Positions 10,151 to 21,943 are shown, numbered from the stretch's first letter. The stretch: 64,000 nt of DNA from Leptasterias polaris (GCA_037783415.1 JAZGTN010000094.1:434001-498000), one strand, 5' to 3'. Numbers and translations: made by a program. The notes: generated by a model from the letters alone, not told the origin.

Positions 10151-11331
10151 TTTTTGTTTTTTTTACTTCTTCAGATTCTTCTTCTTCTTCTCTTCGCCGC
10201 TTGTCCGCTAACAAAAGCACACTTCCCAAGCTCATATAAACTTGAAATTGTTACCATAGTTAGATAACCATTAGGAGAGGAAACCGTTTCATTTACGTCA
10301 TGATGACGTCATCAGGTGTCAAATTACAAGGTTTTTAGAAAAAAATAAATTAATCTTTGAAATTCTGTAACAAATCACACTTAAGAGACCGGCGGTTGTT
10401 TTATGCGGGATCATACTTAGGTCATAAAGTATAGGTCTTTATTTGTTGTCGTGTGCGTGACCTCACATGACCTCTACTTCCGGTCGAAACAGGAAGAAAC
10501 CGGAAGTGCCTTGTAATTTAAAAGTGGCACACTTTTTGAAGTTTTTTTTAACGGTGTTATAGTCGAGCAAGAGTCTGGTTTAAAAAAATAAGACAAGTGA
10601 CGTCATAAAAGTCAAGAGCGCCCTCTAGCGGCAGGTTAAAAACAATTAAAAATACACTTTTACTAGATGTCTGTGGTGAAGTTTATGATAATCGTTTCAA
10701 AATTGGTATACCTAATGACCTTCATACAGACAACATATGTGTGAATTTTTAGATTGATGACGTCATCATGTGTCACGTGGTATCGCATTAAAGGTTTACT
10801 TTTTGAAGCTGTGTATCTACAAAACCACAAGTTTGACTGAGTTGAAACTTGGCATGTTGATAGACAGTGATATTGACTACTTAAAGTTAGAGTGACGACT
10901 TGATGACGTCATCAATTTTTTTTTCTTCAAATTTTTGAAATTTTGACCAATAGTTACATATCTTCAGTTCAAAGCAAGCTATAATCGAATTTCATTTTGC
11001 ATGAGACTTGGAAGGTCCTACAAGGATATAATGTTGAGTGACGTTTTCACGACGTCATCGATTTTCATGTTACATGTATGTCACCACCAAGGTAGTGTTT
11101 TACAAGATCTATATGTACAGAACAACTTTGGTGATCAAATGGAAACTTTGCATGTACTCAAGCTGGGATGTGTTACATCCAAAAAGTTTGGTCAAATCTT
11201 TAGAACCACCATTCTAAAGACTCTATAGAAGTATACAATATTTAATACACAGACATGTTTATAACATTTCTTTGAAACACGAGGTCACACCGAACACCTC
11301 TTTTTTGTTTCCAACAAAAAATTATGTCTAG
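10107..11331 (+). mobile_element. Helentron/HINE-like non-autonomous element, family 1, copy 1
   Basis: The left end is the AGGTGTTCGG hairpin. The inverted motif CCGAACACCT lies at 11290-11299, followed by a stem-loop (TTTTTTGTT-tcc-AACAAAAAA) and the terminus TTATGTCTAG, with TT flanking. A 5' motif, its inverted copy near a 3' hairpin, a CTAG end and a TT target are the layout described for Helentrons and their non-autonomous derivatives. The body has a CTTCTT run, GCCGCTTGTCCGCTAAC, several CRE-like palindromes (near 10310, 10608, 10757, 10901) and an ACTTCCGGTCGAAACAGG block. No helicase or Rep gene is present. The class assignment is inference from the termini. Confidence 0.6.
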
Positions 11332-12420
11332 TTACTTCTTCTTCTTCTTCTTCTTCTCTTTGCCGCTTGTCCGCTAACAAAAGCACACTTCCCAAGCTCA
11401 TATAAACTTGAAATTTTTACCATAGTTAGATAACCATTAGGAGACGAAACCGTTTCATTTACGTCATGATGACGTCATCAGGTGTCAAGTTACAAGGTTT
11501 TTAAAATTAAAAAATTTAATCTTTGAAAATCCATATCAAATCAAGATGAAGAGACCGTCGGTTACTTTTTGCGGGATTATATAGAGGTAATATGGGTCTT
11601 CATTTTTTATTGTGTGCGTGACATGACTTGACCTCTACTTCCGGTCGAAACAGGAAGAAACAGGAAGTGCCTTGTAATTTAAAAGTGGCACAATTTTTGA
11701 AGTTTTTTTTTACGGTGTTATAGTCGAGCAAGAGTCTGGTTTAACAAAATAAGACAAGTGACGTCATAAAAGTCAAGAGCGCCCTCTAGCGGCAGGTTGA
11801 AAACAATTAAAAATACACTTTTACTAGATGTCTGTGGCGAAGTTTATGATAATCGTTTCGAAATTGGTATACATAATGACCTTCTTGCAGACAACATATG
11901 TGTGAATTTTTAGATTGATGACGTCATCATGTGTCACGTGGTATGGCATTAAAGGTTTACTTTTTGAAGCTGTGTATCTACAAAACCACAAGTTTGACTG
12001 AGTTGAAACTTGGCATGTTGATAGACAGTGATATTGACTACTTAAAGCTAGAGTGACGACTTGATGACGTCATCAATTTTTTTTAAACAAATTTTAGAAA
12101 TTTTGACCAATTATTACGTGTATTTATTGACCCGCTGTCAAACCACGGGCTAAACACACACTACGCGAACTAAACCAGTTTACTGTTTTTTATCACGTAG
12201 TGTGTGTGTATACGTTGAGCAAATCATTCGCAAGGTTCAAAGTCCATCAAACATGCTTGTGGTTCAAGGTTCGCGCAACCTGCTTTTGACAATACGCTTC
12301 GTTAGTCTCTAAAACAGCCGTCCATGCAAACCTCGTTAACAAACAAATGCTAGGCTTTTGATCGTGTGCTTTTTAACAAAAAGTTGAACATTTCATGAAT
12401 TCATATCTCGTCGTCTTCTT
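11332..12420 (+). mobile_element. Family-1 element, copy 2 (3' part replaced)
   Basis: It starts directly after the CTAG of copy 1 with the CTTCTT run and follows copy 1 closely to about 12110. It then switches to TATTTATTGACCCGCTGTCAAA and further sequence not in copy 1, including AACAAACAAATGCTAGGC. The same switch occurs in copy 4 near 15100, so copies 1+2 and 3+4 are two versions of one dimer. No credible gene. Confidence 0.7.
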
Positions 12421-12639
12421 TTCCCTCAAGATTGTCCAACAAAAAAAGACACTTCCTAAGCTCGCATAAACTTTAATCTTCACACATAGTTAGATATGCA
12501 TAGGTAGATGACACCGCTGCAGTGATATCATCATGACTTCATCGGATGTCAAATTACAAGGTTTTTAAATATTAATTTTGTAATGTTTCATATGTGATCA
12601 TTATAAAAACAAGTAAAGGGAACCAGCCGATCATATCAA

Positions 12640-13170
12640 GAAACATTATACTTCCATCCAATGGCCGTCCAAACACCAATTAAGTAAATAAACTCGCAAT
12701 TCAAAAGTCAACTCTAGCGGGCGCTACAGACATTTTGGGATTAGTGGATTAATGTAAACTCGGGACATAGTTAGGTCATTGTGCTGCTTCAGTTCTATGC
12801 GTGATATGAGTAGGTACTTCAGTATGTAATACATAAAGTCCAAATTGCACGGAAAAAGTTATAACTTTATTGGGTTTAAACAATGGAAGGAAGAAATTCT
12901 TGTGAAAGTAGTTGTGAAATAATTTGTTTCTAAATAGACTCATTCACTAACTTTTGATAAAAACTTATCGTACAAATTTCTAACAGAGTCATGTTTACCA
13001 AATTTTTCAATTACATTTGAGCCACTGCTAGTTCTTACAAGATTGTACAGAACGACTTTGGTAATCAAACTGAAACTTAGCATGTATCCAAGTTGGAATA
13101 TGTTACATCCACAAAATTTGTTCACACCACGATGACGTCATCGAGTGTGACATGACGTCACCTTAATTTT
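12640..13170 (+). repeat. Unit tail block, inverted copy at 29.43-29.96 kb
   Basis: The sequence runs from ATGGCCGTCCAAACACCAAT through a stretch around GCGGGCGCTACAGACATTTT to ACGATGACGTCATCGAGTGTG. The reverse complement of nearly all of it is at 29430-29960. Short open frames here are unrelated to known proteins. The block separates the two dimers and is probably part of a longer version of the element. Confidence 0.75.
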
Positions 13171-14310
13171 TACTTCGTCTTCTTCTTCTGGCCGTCGATT
13201 GTCCGGTAACAAAAGCACACTTCCCAAGCTCATATAAACTTGAAACTTTACATGTAGATAGATAACCATTAGGACACGAAACTGTTTCAGTTACGTCATG
13301 ATGACGTCATCAGGTGTCAAATTACAAGGTTTTTAGAAAAAAATAAATTAATCTTTGAAATTCTGTAACAAATCACACTTAAGAGACAGGCGGTTGTTTT
13401 ATGCGGGATCATACTTAGGTCATATAGGTCTTTATTTTTGTCGTGTGCGTGACCTCACATGACCTCTACTTCCGGTCGAAACAGGAAGAAACAGGAAGTG
13501 CCTTGTAATTTAAAAGTGGCACACTTTTTGAAGTTTTTTTAACGGTGTTATAGTCGAGCAAGAGTCTGGTTTAAAAAAATAAGACAAGTGACGTCATAAA
13601 AGTCAAGAGTGCCCTCTAGCGGCAGGTTAAAAACAATTAAAAATACACTTTTACTAGATGTCTGTGGCGAAGTTTATGATAATCGTTTCAAAATTGGTAT
13701 ACATAATGACCTTCTTGCAGACAACATATGTGTGAATTTTTAGATTGATGACGTCATCATGTGTCACGTGGTATCGCATTAAAGGTTTACTTTTTGAAGC
13801 TGTGTATCTACAAAACCACAAGTTTGACTGAGTTGAAACTTGGCATGTTGATAGACAGTGATATTGACTACTTAAAGCTAGAGTGACGACTTGATGACGT
13901 CATCAATTTTGTTTACAAATTTTTGAAATTTTGACCAATTGTTACATATCTTCAGTTCAAAGCAAGCTATAATCGAATTTCATTTTGCATGAGACTTGGA
14001 AGGTCCTACAAGGATATAATGTTGAGTGACGTTTTCACGACGTCATCGATTTTCATGTTATGTCACCACCAAGGTAGTGTTTTACAAGATCTATATTCAT
14101 GTACAGAACAACTTTGGTGATCAAATGGAAACTTTGCATGTACTCAAGCTGGGATGTGTTACATCTAAAAAGTTTGGTCAAATCTTTAGAACCACCATTC
14201 TAAAGACTCTATAGAAGTATATCAATATTTAATACACAGACATGTTTATAACATTTCTTTGAAACACGAGGTCACACCGAACACCTCTTTTTTGTTTCCT
14301 ACAAAAAATT
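13170..14310 (+). mobile_element. Family-1 element, copy 3
   Basis: A near-identical repeat of copy 1, from the CTTCTTCTTCTGGCCG start through the CRE-like palindromes to the inverted end motif CCGAACACCT at 14277-14286, the TTTTTTGTTTCC stem-loop and TTATGTCAG. It lacks the AGGTGTTCGG hairpin at its left end, where block 12640-13170 is joined instead. Copy 4 follows immediately. Confidence 0.7.
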
Positions 14311-15560
14311 ATGTCAGTTACTTCTTCTTCTTCTTCTTCTTCTCTTCGCCGCTTGTCCGCTAACAAAAGCACACTTCCCAAGCTCATATAAACTTGAAAT
14401 TTTTACCATAGTTAGATAACCATTAGTAGACGAAACCGTTTCATTTACGTCATGATGACGTCATCAGGTGTCAAGTTACAAGGTTTTTAAAATTAAAAAA
14501 TTTAATCTTTGAAAATCCATATCAAATCAAGATGAAGAGACCGTCGGTTACTTTTTGCGGGATTATATAGAGGTAATATGGGTCTTCATTTTTTATTGTG
14601 GGCGTGACATGACTTGACCTCTACTTCCAGTCGAAACAGGAAGAAACAGGAAGTGCCTTGTAATTTAAAAGTGGCACACTTTTTGAAGTTTTTTTTTACG
14701 GTGTTATAGTCGAGCAAGAGTCTGGTTTTAAAAAATAAGACAAGTGACGTCATAAAAGTCAAGAGCGCCCTCTAGCGGCAGGTTGAAAACAATTAAAAAT
14801 AACACTTTTACTAGATGTCTGTGGCGAAGTTTATGATAATCGTTTCGAAATTGGTATACATGATGACCTTCATGCAGACAACATATGTGTGAAGTTTTAG
14901 ATTGATGACGTCATCGTGTGTCACGTGGTATCGCCTTAAAGGTTTACTTTTTGAAGCCGTGTATTTACAAAATCACAAGTTCGACTGAGTTGAAACTTGG
15001 CATGTTGAAAGACAGTGATATTGACTATGTAAATCTAAAGAAACAACATGATGACTTCATTCCTTTTTTTTTTACAAATATTTGAAATATTGACCAATTA
15101 TTACGGGTATTTATTGACCCGCTGTTAAACCACGGAATACACTCACACTACATGATCTGAACCTGTGGGAAAATCAACCACAAGGTTCAAAGTCCAATAA
15201 ACAAGCTTGTGGTCTAGTCTCTGTTCAAGGTTCGCGCAACCTGCTTTTGACAACACGCTTTGTTAGTCTCTAAAACAGCCGTCCATGCAAACCTCGTTAA
15301 CAAACAAATGCTAGGCTTTTGAAACTTGAAAGGTAATGAATTTATAAAATATGAAGTGATGACGTCTGCATGACGTCATCAATTTTCAAGTTATATTACC
15401 ACCAAGATAGTGTTTTACAAGATCTAATACGTACAGAACAACTTTGGCATCAAGCTTAAACTTTGTAAGACAGTATTTAGGCCGGGGATGTGTTACATCA
15501 GCGCTGCCTTTACACAGACAGCGCTAGATAAAAACTACGGTCACGAGCTGCTGATGTTTT
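14311..15560 (+). mobile_element. Family-1 element, copy 4 (with internal insert), inverted partner at 31.9-33.1 kb
   Basis: It follows the unit from the CTTCTT run to about 15100. It then holds about 250 bp of the TATTTATTGACCCGCTGTTAAA segment and resumes unit-type sequence (GATGACGTCTGCATGACGTC, then AGATCTAATACGTACAGAAC and GGGATGTGTTACATC). The reverse complement of this copy runs 31.87-33.06 kb. Non-coding. Confidence 0.7.
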
Positions 15561-15581
15561 GTTGCATTCATAGACACAGGA

Positions 15582-15932
15582 ATGGTGGCAACTTCATTTA
15601 TTATTTTGAATAACATCTTTAGGCTTGTAATCAAGTGGATAATCATTCAAAAATATTGGGTTTTGATTCCAAAGCGACTACCATGGAAATTTGCATGCAG
15701 ATCGATGCCCGCGCCCGTCAAACACTTGATTCTTATGTTCTATCATTCTAAACATGTAAGCATTGTTGTGAAAAAAATCGTACACGATTATTTCATATGT
15801 GATCATAAAGGGAACCAGCCGATCATATTAAGAAACATTATACTTCCATCCAATGGCCGTCCAAAAACCAATGTGAAGCGTACAGTTGACATGCCACAGG
15901 TCATCGTTATCAATGGCGTACTGACATTATAG
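15582..15932 (+). other. Open frame of unknown nature conserved in both inverted copies (116 codons here)
   Basis: The frame begins MVATSFIILNNIFRLVIKW and ends INGVLTL-stop. The inverted copy at 31383-31820 has the same start and end and 145 codons, with an extra piece in the middle (an indel of about 30 codons plus a shifted stretch). I recognise no domain. The DNA is about 99% identical between copies (about 3 differences in 245 compared bases), so an open frame is expected even without selection. It could be a captured gene fragment or a chance frame inside a repeat. Confidence 0.25.
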
Positions 15933-16620
15933 ATCTGAATTCCGCTCATATTCAGCGTCTAATTGTTCCCCTATTCGCCATTCTCGTTGCTTAATGATCA
16001 AAATGGAATTAAAGACGAAGTTTCGCTGAGATGGCCACCTACTTCAGTGATTCATATGACTATTAATTTTGTGAGAAAATGCAAGCAGAAAAGGACGAAC
16101 ATTGGTTATGTTTTGATCACACTCTGAGAAGGAAGGATGTGTCATCGGATCGTGAAGGGTGCTTCAGACCCTCCTCACGGCATGTGTTTATCGTTGCTAC
16201 ACGGGACTAAAACGGTAAGTTTTTGTGTGAACATCAATGCTTTTCAAAATGATTCTTTTATTTAATGCACAATTACGTTATAAAGTTTATCCTGTATCAT
16301 CAAGTGGTGACGTTGGTGAAATGTTTTTAAAACCAAGGAACGTTTAGTATGAACGTCGAAGAGATAGAATTGGGCAATGGAGGGATTGGTATGATTGTTG
16401 GCTGTGTCACTATAGTCAGAAAATGGTCAGACTGATGAATGTTTTCCGTCAACTTTGTATTATGACATAATTATTTGAAAACCCTTCGATAACGTTTCCC
16501 CTAATAAGGTTTCGTTTATAAGTTGTTCACATCAAAAACAAGATGTGCACCTTCCACTAATTTTTTCTTGCGTAATTTCTTTACTCTGATATGTTGAGCG
16601 CAATATAAATTCAATAAATT
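15933..16620 (+). repeat. Distal part of the duplicated block, ending in a LINE-like ATT tail
   Basis: The reverse complement lies at about 30690-31380. It contains a coding-like stretch (16005-16210) that reads through in the inverted copy but has a TGA here, where the partner has CGA. A plausible donor follows (ACGGTAAGT at about 16212). It ends GAGCGCAATATAAATTCAAT with an ATT run at about 16590-16620, the target in which the family-2 element sits. Confidence 0.65.
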
Positions 16621-18706
16621 ATTAGCTGTTCCGACCTTTCAGTCGGAACAGCTTTTGAAATCGTCCAGATTTTTATTCTTTTTCTTATTATACTTTCTTT
16701 CCCTAAAATCGTATTGACTTAACCTGTGTCTCTTTCAGATGTCATATGTCTTTCTTAAAATAATCAAAAGTAGATAAATCATATACCATATTAAAGCTTA
16801 GGTCCTGACTTTAATTTTAGATGTAATTAGATTAAAATTCTTAATTAATTATTCACGTGACAGCTGTGTGAATATTTAATTAGGCAATCTTGTTACCACC
16901 ATATCTCTAAAAGTACACATCCGATCCTCAATATTTTTTCAGTTATGGTATCGTCTCGTAATGTAGATGTGAAATCTGTTCTAACATTTTTCGTCACGTC
17001 ATCATGACGTCATTTGTAGGCGTATTTTCTTTTTGTGTACAAAAAAATCGTTTTAAATACGTTTAGGTGGTTCGAACACAAACCGTGGCTACAACGCTGT
17101 GCTTATTGATTAGGTCCAGTCACCTACGATTACTCAGTTAGCCTGGAAAATGGTTAGGGAACTGGGAACGCCAATCAAGAATGGGACTTATCTCAGTTCG
17201 CTCAGAAGTAATCCTTATATATTATTGACAAACAATCTTAATTAATTATTCACGTGACAGCGGTATGAATATTTAATTAGCCAAACTTGTTTCTATCATA
17301 TCTCAAGAAGTATACACCCGATCCTCAAACCTTTTTCAGTTATAGACTCCTTGGGCATTGGAGATTAGCCTTGGGTAACCTTGACCCCATGTTGACCTTT
17401 ACTTCCGGGTCAACCGGAAGTGGGACCATATCTTAAGAATTACACAGCCGATTTTCAAACTTTTTTCAGTTATAGACTCCTAATGGGCATTGGATATTAG
17501 CCTTGGGTAACCGTGACCCCATGTTGACCTTTACTTCCGGGTCAACCGGGAGTGGGACCCTATCTCAAGAACTACACAACCGATTTTCACACTTTTTTCA
17601 GTTATAGACTTCTTGGGCATGGGATATTAGCCTTGGGTAACCGTGACCCCATGTTGACCTTTACTTCCGGGTCAACCGGAAGTAAGACCAAATCTCAAGA
17701 ACTACACAACCGTTTTTCAAACTTTTTTCAGTTATAGATTCTTTATGCACGGGAGATTAGTCTTGGGTAACCGTGACCCATGTTGACCTTTACTTCCGGG
17801 TCAACCGGAAGTGGGACCATTTCTCAAGAACTACACAACCGATTTTCAAACTTTTGTCAGTTATAGACTCCTTGGGCATTGGAGATTAATAGCCTTGGGT
17901 AACCGTGACCCCATGTTGACCTTTACTTCCGGTTCAACCGGAAGTTACACCATATCTCAAGAACTACAGAACCGATTTTCAAACTTTGTTCAGTTATAGA
18001 CTACTTGGGCATTGGAGATTAGCCTTAGGTAACCGTGACACCATGTTGACCTGTACTTCCGGGTCAACCGGAAGTGGGACCATTTCTCAAGCACTACACA
18101 CCCGATTTTCAAACTTTTTTCAGTTATAGACTCCTTGGGCAAGGGAGATTAGCCTTGGGTGACCGTGACCCCATGTTGACCTTTACTTCCGGGTCAACCG
18201 GAAGTGAGACCAAATCTCAAGAACTACACAACCGTTTTTCAAACTTTTTTCAGTTATAGATTCCTTATTCACGGGAGCTTAGCCTTGGGTAACCGTGACC
18301 CCATGTTGACCTTTACTTCCGGGTCAACCGGAAGTGGGACCATTTCTCAAGCACTACACACCTGATTTTCAAACTTTTTTCAGTTCTAGACTCCTAATGG
18401 GCATTGGGGATTCCCTTGGGTAACCGTGACCCCATAGCTCGAAAAACCCATATCTCCCGAACCACACGTCATAAATTCGTAATGATTTGTAGCTTACTTT
18501 GACCTTTACTTTCGGTTTCAAACAAGATCCGATCTTGTTTGATTTGTTTACACTGCGATGAATACGCATGATCACATGCATTCATTTCAAACACGATTAC
18601 AGGATATACACAAAGTAATTAGTTCCATTCTTGAGCTACAAAAACAACTTTTATGGTCAACAGAACGGAACAGCTCTGTGATTGTTCACAATCACTACAT
18701 ACCTAG
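16621..18706 (+). mobile_element. Helentron/HINE-like element, family 2, with central tandem repeats
   Basis: The left end is the hairpin AGCTGTTCCGAC-ctttc-GTCGGAACAGCT in an ATT run. Near the right end are the inverted motif CGGAACAGCT (18666-18675), then the perfect stem GTGATTGT-tc-ACAATCAC and the terminus TACATACCTAG followed by TTATTATT. The inverted copy of the region at 30665-30700 has the ATT run without this insert, so both ends and a T/T target are supported by an empty site. The interior has a satellite of about 130 bp. No Rep/helicase coding is seen, so it is non-autonomous. DINE-1-type elements also carry central tandem repeats. Confidence 0.7.
17290..18420 (+). repeat. Satellite of about 130 bp, eight copies, inside the family-2 element
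   Basis: GTTGACCTTTACTTCCGG starts at or near 17391, 17523, 17653, 17782, 17915, 18045, 18175 and 18305, a period of 129-133 bp. Each unit holds the inverted repeat ACTTCCGG-gtcaa-CCGGAAGT and the phrases TCAAGAACTACACAACCG and TTTTTTCAGTTATAGA. Three 61-62-codon frames in the array are repeats of one another and reflect the period, not a protein. Confidence 0.93.
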
Positions 18707-18772
18707 TTATTATTATTATTATATAATCATGAAATGTTGTTATTATTATTATTATATAATCATGAAATGTTG
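18707..18772 (+). repeat. Tandem duplication of about 33 bp at the right edge of the family-2 insertion
   Basis: The phrase TTATTATTATTATTATATAA followed by TCATGAAATGTTG occurs twice in a row. The inverted copy at 30.66 kb has it once. It marks slippage or repair at the insertion flank. Confidence 0.8.
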
Positions 18773-19410
18773 TAAGTCTTGAATTTTAGTAAGTCTTGAA
18801 TTTTATGAAATTGAGCAGTTTCAGCTTGACTTACATTGCTTTGAGTCATACTTTGTATATAATTGGTTTTTTCTTCTTCAGAATATACAACACATCCAGT
18901 ACCCGAATGGTCTCCAGTGAAAGATTTCATAATCATTGTTGTGTTCCATTCCCTAATTCCTTGCCGAGTGTATGATGCACCATACAGGTAGAAATAGTTA
19001 TTAACTCATTAATAATATTTAATTAGTTAAAATTCACGAGAAGCTAAAACTGCCGTCTTCATGACTTGCCTTTATCCTGCATAATTTTTAAAAACAAGTG
19101 TCTTTTCTTTCAATTTTATAAATTTAACAAACCGTTCTGTATGAAGACTAATGTCTAAAAATCAAGCAAGCTATTTTTAAAAATGCAACCAATAGCTCAC
19201 ACTATGCTCGACTTATTTTAACGACATCATCATCAGTGCATATGTATTGAACAATCAAAGTATCATGCACCGATACATGAGAAGCCAAATCACAGTATTT
19301 GAAAACCTGTTAAAACTTATAAGAATTGTAACTTAATAATGTCAACATGATTTGCATATAGTCGGATTTATTAATAAATAAAGAATCAATATCCATTGAA
19401 AAATTAAAAA
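18773..19410 (+). repeat. Duplicated segment, inverted copy at 30.01-30.66 kb
   Basis: From GTAAGTCTTGAATTTTAGTA to GAATCAATATCCATTGAAAA the reverse complement is found at about 30012-30660 with few differences. A stretch TTTTTTCTTCTTCAG (about 18867-18881) resembles a splice acceptor, but I cannot support an exon after it. The following 19411-19822 holds nothing I recognise. Confidence 0.8.
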
Positions 19411-19822
19411 ACCGAAATGCTGAGTTGCAAGCCACTGGCTCTTTTATCAGAACCTAGGATATCGTTACTGCAAAATAGTCGCTGTGGTTTTGTGTGACTC
19501 TGAAATGCCAGTCTGGACTTGGTCTTTGTTTGAACTTTGAACATTTAAATAAATACTTTGTTTAAAATCATCATGAAATGAATGTTGCCAAGACTATTTT
19601 TATCTGTAGTTAAATGCCTAGTAGAAAGCTTTAAATTGCAAAGTCCAAATTTAACTGCTAAGATACAATAAATCCCCACTTTTATGTACATTCACTGGCT
19701 CCTGGTAACTCAACACATAAATACTCTTTTTCTCACTTGAATACTTAAGGCCTTGACTTACATGTATTCAGAGGCGAGTTTCTTCAAAAGTTGCAACGTC
19801 TTTCATTATTTGTCATACAAGA

Positions 19823-20222
19823 TTAGATTGGTTGTATAGCTGTAATGGTCATTGTTCATCTCTGATCTGATACTTTTCCAATACAAGACTTCCAAAGCTT
19901 TGTGAAAACTGTAAAAACAGGATCAACAAATAAAGAGTATAAGTACATGTACTGATACTTGTAACATGACTTGTTAACTGGGAAAACGATAAACATCATA
20001 ATAATGGTTCATAAGTTTTACTGAATTACTGATCAAAACACTACATATTTAAGCATGCAGAGAAAACAGTTATAAGGTGAAGAAACAACAAGAACATACC
20101 TCCTTGCATCCTATGATAACTTCGCTGAAGGAGAAAGTTAATGTAGATACAAAACTTTCTTTTGGCTAAAACGTGTGAAGGTGAGCACCAAAGATGGCTG
20201 CTCCCAACAATGTGCTTCTGTG
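19823..20222 (-). repeat. Direct repeat of about 400 bp, left copy (probable 3' LTR of the BEL/Pao element)
   Basis: The sequence from TTAGATTGGTTGTATAGC to CAACAATGTGCTTCTGTG recurs in the same orientation at 28473-28893 with a few small differences, including one insertion of CATGTACATG type in the right copy. The two copies bracket the BEL/Pao coding region, as LTRs would. Against this reading, the shared block does not begin TG or end CA on either strand and I find no clear primer-binding site or polypurine tract. A flanking duplication is the alternative. Confidence 0.55.
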
Positions 20223-20389
20223 TGTGTGTGAGTAGGTAACCACATTCAAACCGGGAACCTATAACAAAAGAGGACAATAGGTCCACGGTTGCTATCACAA
20301 AGGAAAGCTTTGTGGTCCACGATTGCTATCACAAAGAGTTGAACAAAGGAGGGTCCACGATTGCAGGCTGTTACACACTTGTGTGTGTG

Positions 20390-21943
20390 TGTTACGATAT
20401 TCCGAGAATTTGTGATGTGAAAGGAGTGGGGCGGGGTCACAAATGCAGTCGTTGAATAAAACAAACGAACAATCGTTTTCTACTGAACTGAGAATGTTGT
20501 TATTAGTGTTTCACAGAAACACTCACAATTACCATTCAATTAATTATCTACATCAAAAGTGGTACCACGTATCAAAGTGTTCGAAAATACACAATTACAA
20601 ATCTATACGCTGGGAATAATCAATGAAAATCTCACTAGTGCACTTATCAATTAAACTTTCACTGCATCGATGTTCAAATCACTATTCACTATGTTTGCTC
20701 CCAAAAGTTACACGCTACAATTCCTCGTGGGCTATCTTGCCCCCCAAAAAGTCATTTTTAAGATTCCTCATTGGCTGGTCTCCTTTATGTTTTATGCTGG
20801 CACTCGTCCACAGACGTCTGGTGTGCGGGTTAAACTTAACCCCTTTAAAATTCTCCCACCTGATATAGCATGCACGTCTTATGACGGCTCTACTGGCAGT
20901 CGTATATGCGGCGACTTCTCCAGTTCCCCGCTAATTCGCCGTCCCCATCATCGGGACTCACGAAGAAGGAGATCAGGTCCCGTTGGGTCTAATCCGGGTG
21001 TCCGGTGTCCCATACGTCAAACTACAAACAATAGTTACCAATCATCAAATACAATCACATTCACAAAATCTGCCCATAATAAAGGAAACGTTTCTTCCAT
21101 GAATCGATCACTATCAAATTCCAACAAAATGTACTTATAATGTACTTAAATACTCAATACTCTTATGTTGCATTTCACGGAGAATCAAACTCCGGTTAAC
21201 AAAAATGCCAACAATTTCTAAAACACAAAACTTCCGTTAGTAAGTCTAACCACACTTGATAAGCAAATTCCTGTCTTCTTGACACACGATAAAATGCAGA
21301 TAATTACAAGGCACTAAACAGGGCCTAAGCATACTTATCATGGCGTGACCAAATTTATCACAAATATCCACTTCCTCTCTACTTCTTTCCAATTAAAGTG
21401 AACTTAAACCATGCCGTAAAGTATCTCACAGATACTGGTATATTAATTGTCAACTACAATTTCCACACTTCTTTATATTAAACGTTAATACTCACAGTCA
21501 ATTATGGTGTTCCCTCTTTAAAGTAAATCGAGACTTGTCTCGTCGAAGTATAAGGGTGGCTTTCCCTTCTCTTCTCAGCTCTTACATTTTATTATTTGCT
21601 CAAAGGCAAAACAAAATCAAAACCAAAATAGCTGAAACTTGACTTCGGTGTAAACTCGCCTGAAAATTCAATGCATCAGCACCGGCAAACAGTCACCCTA
21701 CTTCCTTGTAGCCAAAAAAGCATATCCATGTGCCTCGCCCCAATTTCACATTCCGCGCTGAAGCCCAGCAGCCTTTGCGCGCTTTCAAAAGAAACTTCAT
21801 GACCCATGACATTATTCAAAATGAGACTGACCTTCGAACTGACCCTCAAGAACCATGGCTAAATAGACTAAACTTAGTACCTCGACTTCTTTGTATGTGA
21901 ACCATCGATGAACTGACCACGGCTATCAAAAGACTTCGTAACA
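20390..21943. mobile_element. Candidate solo LTR (1,554 bp) nested in the BEL/Pao 3' region
   Basis: It starts TGTTACGATATT and ends CTTCGTAACA, so it has TG...CA ends and an 8-bp inverted terminus TGTTACGA. GTGTG flanks both sides (20385-20389 and 21944-21948), a possible 5-bp target duplication, though the flank is GT-rich and this could be chance. No second copy is in the window and no protein is encoded. Strand is undecided. Confidence 0.4.

Noticed and set aside
17552..18259. Three similar frames of 61-62 codons (MGPxLKxYTxDFxTF...)
   Set aside because: They are the same frame read through successive units of the 130-bp satellite. The periodicity explains them.
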